From: Hymenobacter cellulosivorans
GTDB taxonomy: Bacteria > Bacteroidota > Bacteroidia > Cytophagales > Hymenobacteraceae
Direction of reading: 5' to 3'
NCBI RefSeq assembly: GCF_022919135.1
Contig: NZ_CP095049.1
Coordinates: 1,988,501-2,052,500 of the forward strand
DNA length: 64,000 nt
The position numbers and the translations under genes are program-made. This document shows positions 26,717 through 34,580 of the stretch, in pieces; position 1 is the stretch's first letter; every line of letters starts with the position of its first letter. The notes under the pieces were generated by a model. That model saw only the letters and a program-made list of their open reading frames with translations. It was not told where the DNA came from and did no database searches.

Positions 26717-27829
26717 TTATTCCACCACCACGCGGCGGGTGCTCAGCTCAGCGCCCACGCGTAGGGTGACCAAGTAAGAGCCGGCCGGAAGTTGGCGCAG
26801 CGAAGCCAGGGTCAGCGTGTGCGTGCCGGTTGGCTGGGTGGTGTTCAGCAGGTTCAGTACTTTCTGGCCCAGGCTGTTGTACACGTCCACGGCTACGGCC
26901 GAGGCGGCGGGTACGGTGTAGCTCAGGCGGCTGTCGGCAGCCACAGGGTTGGGGTAGGCCGCGGCCTGCAGAGCCTCGGAGGCCGAGCGGCTGGCCAGTA
27001 CGCCCACACCCACCTGGTAGGCATAGCTCTGGTTGCCAGCAATGTTGGAGAAGTTCGGGTCAAGGCCCAGCGCCGCAGTCTGGCCCGGAATCTGGGGCAG
27101 CACGTCGGAGTAGAACTCACCCTTATCGGCCACGTAGGCCACCATCACCCGGAAAATGTCGTTGGCCGAAGCCCCACCCAGAGCCGCCAGCGGGTACTCG
27201 ATTTCCCAGCCCGTGGTGGTGTTGGCCGCCACACTGCCCGTGGCGCTGGTTTTGTAGGACACTTTGCCGCCCACTACGCCGCTGTTGGCATCCGTAATGG
27301 TGAAGGCTGCGCCGGTCTTGTTGGTCGAGCCCAGGTACACGTCGGGAGCTTTGCCAGCGCTGTTGAGGTTGGCTGTGTAGTCGATTTTACTGTGGTACAC
27401 GTCGCCGCTGCCGTTGGTGGCGAAGGGCGACACGGTCAGGCGGAAGCCGTAGTCGACGGGCATATCCAGCGTAGGCTGGCTGTTAAACTGGGACGTATTA
27501 TCGGACCCGAGGGGCAGGCGGGTGTTAGGACCCACGCCGGTTTTCTGGGGAGCGTCCAGGTACAGCAGCAGGGCGTTGAAGTCGCCTTTCTCGGGCGAGG
27601 CCACTACCATAATGTTCAGCGTCGTCGCTGTCGTGCCCATGTACAGAGCTTTCAGGCCCCGGTCGGCGGCCGAGTGCGCACCGGTGTAGGTGCCCACGAG
27701 CTGGTATTTGCCCGTGCCCGTCCCGAGTTCGGCGGGAGCCAGCGTGCCGTCGACGGTAATCTGGGCCTGAGCCGACAGGGAAGCGGCCGTCAGAGCCGCC
27801 AGAGCAGAAAGAGTAAAAAGTTTTTTCAT
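26717..27829 (-). CDS. CBM9-like secreted glycan-binding protein with T9SS domain
   Basis: The protein has 370 residues from ATG 27829 with a signal peptide ending SAQAQ. The mature part opens with ITVDGTLAPAELG, similar to the start of CBM9/DOMON-type modules, and is beta-rich to about residue 285. A T9SS type A domain follows (AAYPNPVAADSRLSYTV to GSYLVTLRVG). There are no obvious catalytic residues. It sits between two GH30 genes in the PUL, so a role as a surface glycan-binding protein (the SusE/SusF position) fits. The CBM9 link is by pattern only. The open frame upstream of the ATG is antisense-like noise over the GH30 gene. Confidence 0.75.
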   Translation of the reverse strand: MKKLFTLSALAALTAASLSAQAQITVDGTLAPAELGTGTGKYQLVGTYTGAHSAADRGLKALYMGTTATTLNIMVVASPEKGDFNALLLYLDAPQKTGVGPNTRLPLGSDNTSQFNSQPTLDMPVDYGFRLTVSPFATNGSGDVYHSKIDYTANLNSAGKAPDVYLGSTNKTGAAFTITDANSGVVGGKVSYKTSATGSVAANTTTGWEIEYPLAALGGASANDIFRVMVAYVADKGEFYSDVLPQIPGQTAALGLDPNFSNIAGNQSYAYQVGVGVLASRSASEALQAAAYPNPVAADSRLSYTVPAASAVAVDVYNSLGQKVLNLLNTTQPTGTHTLTLASLRQLPAGSYLVTLRVGAELSTRRVVVE

Positions 27830-27878
27830 GGGAATTTTGAAGTAGGTGTGAGAAGCTGGGTTGAAAGAATTCAGGTTG

Positions 27879-29306
27879 TTACCACACGTAGGTTCCGACG
27901 CCGCCAGCCGGCAGCGTGGTGGCAAAGGCTTTGCCCTGGTGGCGCACGCTGAAGGTTTGGGCCGTGGGACTGTCGTTCTGCACCACCAGCACCTTGTCGC
28001 CGTTGGGAGCCTTGAAGGCCACGTTGGGCAGCTTGTCGGGCAGCGAGGAGCCGATGCGAACCGAGCCGGGGCGGGCAAACTTGCTGGCGTGGGCAATGAT
28101 GTAGTAGGCATCTTCGCGGGTCACGTTGTTGCCATCCAGGGTCAGGGCGCCGCGGCACTCCGTGCAGCCACCGGGCGTGTGCGGGTTTTGCTGGGGGTCG
28201 GCGGCCAGGTTCCACTCCAGCACGGTGCGGCTCCAGTTGCGGGTAGCCCCGATGATGAGGGTGCGCACGTGCCAGGGCAGGTTTTCGGCAAACTTGCTTT
28301 TCGAGCCCACCCACTGCTCGGTGAAGTACACGTTCTTGTCGGGATGGGCATCGTGCACTTTGCTTAGGGCGTCAATCTGCCCGGCGTACATGTGGAAGGC
28401 CGAGCCGTCCACGTATTTTTTGGCTTCGGGGTCGTTGAGAATGGTGAGTGGGTATTCGGGCTTGTCGCAGTTGTGGTCGTAGACGATGATTTTCGTGTCG
28501 AGCTTGGCCTGCTGAAAGGCCGGACCGAGGTTCTTTTTCACGAACTCGGCCTGCTGTTCGGCCAGCATAAGCAGGCTGGGGTTGTTGCCCGGGTGCAGGG
28601 GCTCATTCTGTACCGTAATGGCGTCGATGCGCACGCCGTGGGTTTTCATGCCTTGCACGTACTTCACGAAGTAGCGGGCGTAGGCGTCGTAGAACTCGGG
28701 CTTCAAAGAGCCGCCCTTGGATTCGCCGTTGGTTTTCATCCACGTCGGCGGCGACCAGGGCGAGCCCAGAATTTTGATCTTGGGGTTGATGGCCAGAATT
28801 TCCTTGAGCACCGGAATCAGGTGGGGCTCGTCGGGGGCCAGGCTAAACTTGGCAAGCTGGGGGTCGGTCTGGCCGGCGGGCAGGTCGTCGTAGCTGAAAA
28901 CCTGGGCATCGAGGTCGGAAGCCCCGATGCTCAGGCGGAGGTAGCTCACGCCGATATGGTTGCCGTCGGTACCGAAGAGCTCTTGCAGCAAGGCTTTGCG
29001 CTCGGCGGCGCCCATGCGGTGCAGCAGCTCGGCTGAGCCCCCAGTGAGGCAGTAGCCAAAGCCGTCGATGGGCTGGAAGGTCTGTTTTTCGTCAATTTCA
29101 ATAACGGCGCCGGTGGGCTGGGCCGTGCTCCACGCTTGGGGCGCCTGGCTCTGAAACAGAGAGGTCTTGTCCGTTGTCGTCAGCCAGAAAGCGGCACCGC
29201 GTCCGCTAGCCGAACTGGCTTGGGGGGCACGCTGGCAGCCGGTGGTTAGGCCCAGCAGCAGCAACAGGGAAAAAGCGGAAGTAGAAAGGGCGGAGGTGCG
29301 GAACAT
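27879..29306 (-). CDS. GH30 glycoside hydrolase, lipoprotein
   Basis: The protein has 475 residues with lipobox LTTGC (Cys24). The barrel has GFGYCLTGGSAELL, SIGASDLDA, DDLPAGQTDPQL and ILGSPWSPPTWMKTN. The acid/base is Glu235 (VQNEPLHPG) and the nucleophile Glu330 (YFTEQWVG). Long blocks are identical or nearly so to the GH30 at 25152-26654, including AYYIIAHASKFARPGSVRI near the end. The pair is a tandem duplication now split by the CBM9-like gene. It is the first enzyme gene after susD. Confidence 0.9.
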   Translation of the reverse strand: MFRTSALSTSAFSLLLLLGLTTGCQRAPQASSASGRGAAFWLTTTDKTSLFQSQAPQAWSTAQPTGAVIEIDEKQTFQPIDGFGYCLTGGSAELLHRMGAAERKALLQELFGTDGNHIGVSYLRLSIGASDLDAQVFSYDDLPAGQTDPQLAKFSLAPDEPHLIPVLKEILAINPKIKILGSPWSPPTWMKTNGESKGGSLKPEFYDAYARYFVKYVQGMKTHGVRIDAITVQNEPLHPGNNPSLLMLAEQQAEFVKKNLGPAFQQAKLDTKIIVYDHNCDKPEYPLTILNDPEAKKYVDGSAFHMYAGQIDALSKVHDAHPDKNVYFTEQWVGSKSKFAENLPWHVRTLIIGATRNWSRTVLEWNLAADPQQNPHTPGGCTECRGALTLDGNNVTREDAYYIIAHASKFARPGSVRIGSSLPDKLPNVAFKAPNGDKVLVVQNDSPTAQTFSVRHQGKAFATTLPAGGVGTYVW

Positions 29307-29383
29307 GCGAAGTAGAAAAGGCGGAAGAGGGAAAGGCAGGCGCGGAGCCTGTAGTAAACTGAGCGTATTTAAGAGAAGCCTGC

Positions 29384-29490
29384 GGGCCGGTTTCGTTTCT
29401 CTCCCACACCGAAACCGGCCCCGGCTTCGCGCGACCAGGCCTCCCCACAGTCGCGCAAAACACTGTCGGGGGCGTTGCAGCGCCCCCGAC
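29384..29490 (-). terminator. Two tandem hairpins between susD and the GH genes
   Basis: Hairpin A (29465-29490) is GTCGGGGGCG/CGCCCCCGAC with loop TTGCAG, three bases after the susD stop and followed by AGTGTTTTG on the minus strand. Hairpin B (29384-29421) is GGGCCGGTTTCG with its perfect complement around a 14-base loop. Together they look like a leaky terminator or processing site that separates susCD from the enzyme genes. Confidence 0.7.
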
Positions 29491-29492
29491 GC

Positions 29493-30935
29493 TTAGAACC
29501 CAGGGTTTTGCGACATCTGGGCGTTGTTGTTGATTTCGTTCTGCGGAATCGGGAACAGCAGGTAGTTCGCGTCGCGGGAGCCGCGGATCTGCTCAATTAT
29601 ATCCAGAGCCGTTTTGGCGTGCTTAACCGAGGGGTCGGCCTGGGTGTGACGGGCGTAGCGCAACAAATCGTACCACCGCTCGCCCTCGAAGGCCAGCTCC
29701 AGGCGGCGCTGCTTGTCGATTTCGGCCCGCAGGCTTTCCTTGGTGGCACCCGCGGCGGGGAAGTCGGCCAGGCCCGCGCGGCGACGCACGGCGTTGAGCT
29801 TCTCCAGCACGTCGGTGGCGGGGTTGCCCAGCTCGTTGGCGGCTTCGGCGTAGGTCAGGTACACTTCTGCCAGCCGGATGACATACGTGTTGTCGGGGCT
29901 GTTGAAGGCGTTGGGGTTGCCGGGCCACTTGTACACGAAGGGGCCGTTGTCGTTGCCGCTGCCGGCGCCGCCGTCTACGTAGCTGGCGTGGTCGATGCCG
30001 CCGGGCACGGGCCCGATGGCCGCCCAGCGCTTATCGTCCTTGTCCGACAAGCCCAGCTGTACCACCTCCTGAGTCGGGATGTTGAACTTGGGGAAGGAGT
30101 AGGTAGCGGGCGGGTTGGGTAGCAGCAGGTCGGGCAGGATGTTGTTGCCATCCGTAGCGCCCGAGTTCTGAATTTCGAAGATGGACTCGCCCTTGTTGTC
30201 GGCGGGGAACAGCGACTTGAAGCTGCTGTTCAGCGAGTAGGTTTTGTTAGCGAGCACCGCGTTGGCGGCGGCCAGGGCCTGACCCCACTGGCGCTGGGTT
30301 AGCTGCACGCGGGCCAGAATGGCGCTGGCAGCAGCCCGGCTGGCGCGGTTGTTTTTGGCGGCCGGCGCTTTTTCAGCGGCCTGGGTCAGGTCGGAGACCA
30401 CCTGGGCGTACACGGCCTCAGCCGAAGCCCGGGGCAGCGAAACGGCTTCCGGCGTGCCGCTTTCGGTGGGCTCCAGGCGCAGCGGTACGCCGCCGTAGAG
30501 CTTCACCAGGTTGAAGTAGAGCAGGCCCCGAACGAAGTAGGCCTCGCCCAGAATCTCGTCGCGGCGCTGGCCGGGCATCGAGATGCCGCCAACGTACTTA
30601 ATAACGGCGTTGGCGCGGTTGATGCCGATATAGCAGTCGCGGAAGATGTTGGTAACCTGGCTGGTCGTGGGTGTCCAGGCAAGGCGCTCCATGGGCCCCA
30701 CGTCGCCGTTGGCGCTGGTGCAGTTGTCGGAAGGCATTTCGCCGGCCACAATCAGGTCCTGGCTCCAGAGGCCCGTACCCTGCAGGGCGTCGTAGACGGC
30801 CGTAATGGCAGCCTCGGCGTCGTCGCCGGTTTTGAAGAAGGTAACGGGAGACACGGTGGGCAGCGGCTCTTTATCGAGCACGTTGCAGCTACCCAGCAGC
30901 ATTAAGGCAAAAACGGGAATGAATATCTTTTTCAT
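29493..30935 (-). CDS. SusD/RagB-family outer-membrane glycan-binding lipoprotein
   Basis: The protein has 480 residues with lipobox LLGSC (Cys17). SusD landmarks are DAEAAITAVYDALQG at the N-terminus, INRANAVIKYVGG, AYFVRGLLYFNLVKLYGGVPLRL, a TPR-rich helical body, RLAEVYLTYAEAANELG, and the C-terminal RRLELAFEGERWYDLLRY. SusD caps the SusC barrel and captures oligosaccharide. It starts 25 bp after susC, as usual for the pair. The glycan cannot be read from it. Confidence 0.95.
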   Translation of the reverse strand: MKKIFIPVFALMLLGSCNVLDKEPLPTVSPVTFFKTGDDAEAAITAVYDALQGTGLWSQDLIVAGEMPSDNCTSANGDVGPMERLAWTPTTSQVTNIFRDCYIGINRANAVIKYVGGISMPGQRRDEILGEAYFVRGLLYFNLVKLYGGVPLRLEPTESGTPEAVSLPRASAEAVYAQVVSDLTQAAEKAPAAKNNRASRAAASAILARVQLTQRQWGQALAAANAVLANKTYSLNSSFKSLFPADNKGESIFEIQNSGATDGNNILPDLLLPNPPATYSFPKFNIPTQEVVQLGLSDKDDKRWAAIGPVPGGIDHASYVDGGAGSGNDNGPFVYKWPGNPNAFNSPDNTYVIRLAEVYLTYAEAANELGNPATDVLEKLNAVRRRAGLADFPAAGATKESLRAEIDKQRRLELAFEGERWYDLLRYARHTQADPSVKHAKTALDIIEQIRGSRDANYLLFPIPQNEINNNAQMSQNPGF

Positions 30936-30960
30936 GGGAGTCGTCGGGAGAGAGGGTCGG

Positions 30961-33900
30961 TTAGAAGCTGGCGTTCAGGCCGATGGTGTAAGTGCGCGCC
31001 TGGGGATAGGTACCGAAGTCGCGGCCAAACTGGGTGCTGGAGAAAGGATCAGAGCTTACTTCTGGGTCGTAGCCCGAGTAGTCGGTCCAGGTCAGCAGGT
31101 TCTGGCCGGTCACGTAGAGGCGCAGGCCGCTGAAGTGGGCTTTCTGTAGCAGCGTAGTGGGAATGTTGTAGGCCAGCGTCAGGTTCTTCAAACGCACGTA
31201 GGAGCCGTCTTCCACGAAGCGGGTTGAGAACCGGTTGTTCTGGTTCAAATCCTCGGTCGAAGCGCGCGGAATGTTGGTGTTCGTGTTGGTTGGCGTCCAG
31301 CGGTTGAGCACGGCCGTGCTCTGGTTTATCGGGCCCACGGCGCTTTCAATAGCCTGACGGTTCAGGTTCTGAATGTCGTTGCCGAAGCTGCCCTGGAAGA
31401 ATACCGACAGTTCCAGGCCCTTGAAGGTGAACGTGTTGGTTACACCAGCAATGGACTTTGGATTCGGATTGCCGATGATGGTGCGGTCCTTGTCGTTAAT
31501 CACGTTGTCGCCGTTGATGTCGGCAAAGCGCACGTCGCCGGGCTTGGCGTTGTCCTGCTTGGGCGAGTTCTTAATCTCGTCGGCCGACTGGAAAATGCCG
31601 CTGGCTACGTAGCCGTAGAAGACGCCCAGGGGCTGGCCATTGCGCAGGATGTTGTTGTTACCGATTACCTCCCGGTCCACCAACACGTTCTGCTCGTTGG
31701 TCTGCTGGCCCAGTTGGATGAGCTTGTTGCGGTTGAGCGTGAAGTTCACGTTCGTAGTCCAGCTAAAGCCGCCGTCGTTACCCTGCACGTTGGTTGTGTT
31801 CAGGCCTATTTCAATGCCTTTGTTTTCAACCTCGCCCAGGTTTTGGGTTACTTCCGGAGTGGGGGCCCCGCCAGCGGGTTGAGCACCGGTGCTGGGGGCA
31901 ATCGGTACGTTGTAGAGCAGGTCGGTAGTGCGCTTGCGGTACGCGTCGAAGGTCAGCGTGGCGCGGTCCTGCAGGAAGCCCAGATCCAGGCCCACGTTGA
32001 ACTGCTTTGTGGTTTCCCACTTCAGGTCAAGGTTGCCGATGCGGCCGGGGCGAATGCCGCCCACGATGCTGGAGCCGCTGGCGCCGGCGTAGTTGGAACC
32101 GGTGTCGTAGGTGCTGAAGCGCGAGTAGGTGTAGATTTCCTGGTTACCAACTTCGCCGTAGCTACCGCGGACTTTAAGGTCGGATACCACGTCGTTCTGC
32201 GGGAAGAACGATTCTTTTGCCACGCGCCAGGCCGCCGATACGGCGGGAAAGTAGCCCCACTTGTTTTTGCCCTCGAAACGGGAAGAGGCGTCAGCCCGCA
32301 AGCTGACGGTGGCCAGGTAGCGCTCATCGAAGTTGTAGATGGCGCGGCCAAAGTAGCTCATCAGGCCCCACTCATCCTCGTAGCTGTTGGTTCCGGTGCG
32401 GGTAGCGCCGGCCGAGACGTAAGGGCTGGCATTGGAGGCAAAGCCCTGCGAGGAGGCCCCGGACGTAAAGCGGTTCGACTCCTGCGCCGACTGACCGGCG
32501 AGCAGCGTCAGGCGGTGGCGGTCACCGAGCTTGGGGTCGTAGGTCAGCGTGTTTTCCCACAGCCAGATGTTCTGAATATTGGTGCCAGTGGCGGCGCTGC
32601 CTTTCAGGTTTTGCTCGGGCGTGGAGCGCGAGGTGCCGGGATATTCGCGGGTAATGAACTGGTTTTCGAGCTGGGTCCGGAAGTCAATGCCGAACGAAGT
32701 GCGAAGCTTCAGGTTGTCGAGGATGTCGGCCTCTCCGTACACGTTGCCCAGCCCCTGGTAGATCAGGGCGTTGTTGCGGGTTTCCAGCAGGTTGCCGATG
32801 GGGTTATCCGACAGCGAGAAGGGGTTCAGCGCGTAAGAGCCGTCGGCGTTGTACACCGGCACGGTCGGAATCTGGGCCAGGGCGCCCAGCACGGTGCCGG
32901 AGTTGCCCAGGCCCTGCTCACTGCGTACGCTCCCGTTGTTGTTGGTGCGGCTCAGGTTGAGGTTGGTCCCGAAGCGGAACCGGTTGCCTAATTGCTGATC
33001 CAGATTCAGCTTGAAGTTGAAACGGTCGAAGCCGGAGTTGAGGATGATGCCGTCCTGCTTGAAGTAGCCGCCCGACACGTAGTAGCGGGTTTTGTCGGTG
33101 CCGCCGCTGACGTTGAGCTGGTAGCTCTGAATGGCTGCTTTGCGGTACATTTCATCCTGCCAGTCGGTGTTGGCCGGCAGGTTGTTCAGATCGGTGTAGG
33201 CCGGCCCGAGTGGGGTGCTGGCGTTGGCGCGGGCTTCGTTGTAGTACTCGGCAAACTGGCGCGCGTTGAGCAGGTCAATTTTCTTGCGCAGCTGCTGCTG
33301 GCCGAAGAACATGTTGAAGCCCAGCTGGGGCTTGCCTATTTTGCCGCGCTTGGTAGTAATTACGACTACCCCGTTGGAAGCGCGCAGGCCGTAAATAGCC
33401 GCTGCGGCGCCGTCCTTCAGCACGTCGATGCTCTCGATGTCGTTGGGGTTGATGCTGTTCAGCGGGTTAGGCTTCTGGTTGCCGATGCTCAGCTCCCGGT
33501 CGTAGGTCGGCAGAATAGGCACCCCGTCAACCACGTAGAGCGGCGAGTTGCTCATGGTGATGGAGTTGTTGCCGCGAATCCGCACGTTGATACCCGCACC
33601 CGGGGCCCCGCTCGGCGAGGTTACCTGTACGCCCGGGGTTTGGCCCTGCAGAGCCTGATCGAAACCAGCTACGGGCTGACGCTCAATGGCTTTGGAGGTG
33701 ACTGACGATACCGCCGTGGTCAGTTCCTGGCGGCTCTGGGTGCCGTAGCCTACTACCACTACTTCCTTCAGGGCCTGCACATCTTCGCTGAGCGTGGTGT
33801 TGCCAGCCGCAGTGGGCTGCCCATCCACTACCGTAATTGGCACGCGCATGGTAATGTAGCCCACCGATGAAATAACCAACGTCTGGGGGCCGGCTGGTAC

Positions 33901-34218
33901 GTCCGGGATGAGGTAGTCACCGTTGGTGTTGGTGGCGCCACCCAGCGTGGTGCCGGCCACTACCACCGTCACGCCCGGCATGCCTTCGCCGTTGGCGTCA
34001 ACGACGCGGCCCGACACAGGGGCACTTACCAGGAAGGCCGAGTACAAATCTTTCACTGCCTCCGTGCGCTCCGGAATGGCCGCCCATACGTGGGGAGTAG
34101 CAGGGCTGGTCAGGGGGTGGGCCGCCGCCAGGCTCGTGAGCAGAATGCTGCTCAGGGCCGGCGTCAGCAGGAGCCGAAGCGGGCGGGAGCCGTGGGGGAA
34201 TTGGAGTAAAAACGGCAT
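30961..34218 (-). CDS. SusC/RagA-family TonB-linked outer-membrane transporter
   Basis: The protein has 1085 residues from ATG 34218. The upstream open frame to 34428 passes through promoter sequence and is rejected. A signal region is followed by a carboxypeptidase-like regulatory domain (VSGRVVDANGEGMPGVTVVV to GYITMRVP), then the TonB-box-like LKEVVVVGYG. The plug follows, with PGVQVTSPSGAPGAGINVRIRG and the family signature SPLYVVDGVPI, and then the 22-strand barrel ending RTYTIGLNASF. SusC imports oligosaccharides with TonB energy. It is downstream of the HTCS on the same strand and directly upstream of susD. Confidence 0.95.
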   Translation of the reverse strand: MPFLLQFPHGSRPLRLLLTPALSSILLTSLAAAHPLTSPATPHVWAAIPERTEAVKDLYSAFLVSAPVSGRVVDANGEGMPGVTVVVAGTTLGGATNTNGDYLIPDVPAGPQTLVISSVGYITMRVPITVVDGQPTAAGNTTLSEDVQALKEVVVVGYGTQSRQELTTAVSSVTSKAIERQPVAGFDQALQGQTPGVQVTSPSGAPGAGINVRIRGNNSITMSNSPLYVVDGVPILPTYDRELSIGNQKPNPLNSINPNDIESIDVLKDGAAAAIYGLRASNGVVVITTKRGKIGKPQLGFNMFFGQQQLRKKIDLLNARQFAEYYNEARANASTPLGPAYTDLNNLPANTDWQDEMYRKAAIQSYQLNVSGGTDKTRYYVSGGYFKQDGIILNSGFDRFNFKLNLDQQLGNRFRFGTNLNLSRTNNNGSVRSEQGLGNSGTVLGALAQIPTVPVYNADGSYALNPFSLSDNPIGNLLETRNNALIYQGLGNVYGEADILDNLKLRTSFGIDFRTQLENQFITREYPGTSRSTPEQNLKGSAATGTNIQNIWLWENTLTYDPKLGDRHRLTLLAGQSAQESNRFTSGASSQGFASNASPYVSAGATRTGTNSYEDEWGLMSYFGRAIYNFDERYLATVSLRADASSRFEGKNKWGYFPAVSAAWRVAKESFFPQNDVVSDLKVRGSYGEVGNQEIYTYSRFSTYDTGSNYAGASGSSIVGGIRPGRIGNLDLKWETTKQFNVGLDLGFLQDRATLTFDAYRKRTTDLLYNVPIAPSTGAQPAGGAPTPEVTQNLGEVENKGIEIGLNTTNVQGNDGGFSWTTNVNFTLNRNKLIQLGQQTNEQNVLVDREVIGNNNILRNGQPLGVFYGYVASGIFQSADEIKNSPKQDNAKPGDVRFADINGDNVINDKDRTIIGNPNPKSIAGVTNTFTFKGLELSVFFQGSFGNDIQNLNRQAIESAVGPINQSTAVLNRWTPTNTNTNIPRASTEDLNQNNRFSTRFVEDGSYVRLKNLTLAYNIPTTLLQKAHFSGLRLYVTGQNLLTWTDYSGYDPEVSSDPFSSTQFGRDFGTYPQARTYTIGLNASF

Positions 34219-34371
34219 AGTAATGTGGGTTAAGTGAAGGGAGAGGGAGCAGAAAAGCCGGCTAGCAGCGGGCCCACAGGGAAAGCGGGGTGACGCAGGC
34301 GTCCGGCAGGTTGAGAAGAATGGGGTTGGGTTAAGGAAGCTTCCGGGGCTCGGCCGGGGCCTAGGCAAGGG

Positions 34372-34385
34372 TGCAAACGTTTGCA
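34372..34385. promoter_or_regulatory. Perfect 14-bp palindrome upstream of susC, LacI-type operator-like
   Basis: TGCAAACGTTTGCA is a perfect palindrome with the central CG and TGxAAxC half-site pattern of LacI-family operators. It lies about 155-167 bp upstream of the susC start. No LacI-type regulator gene is in the window. The rest of 34219-34526 holds no gene that I can support. Confidence 0.5.
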
Positions 34386-34526
34386 GTTCCGGGGCGCGGT
34401 AGAGTATCCGGTTTGCACAAAATTCCATGACTGCACCAGCAATGGCTTGCTGATTTATTTCAAAATTCGTTCACCGGCTAAATCAGGGGTAATTGCTTGT
34501 TATGCTGATAGATATAAAATAAAAAA

Positions 34527-34549
34527 ACCGGCCCTGTTACGGGCCGGTT
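34527..34549 (-). terminator. Terminator of the PUL HTCS gene
   Basis: A perfect AACCGGCCC/GGGCCGGTT stem with loop TGTTAC is followed on the minus strand by TTTTTATTTTAT. It ends the HTCS transcript, so susCD is probably expressed from its own promoter. Confidence 0.88.
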
Positions 34550-34580
34550 GCAGTTTTATAACACCACTTTCGAGAATGTT

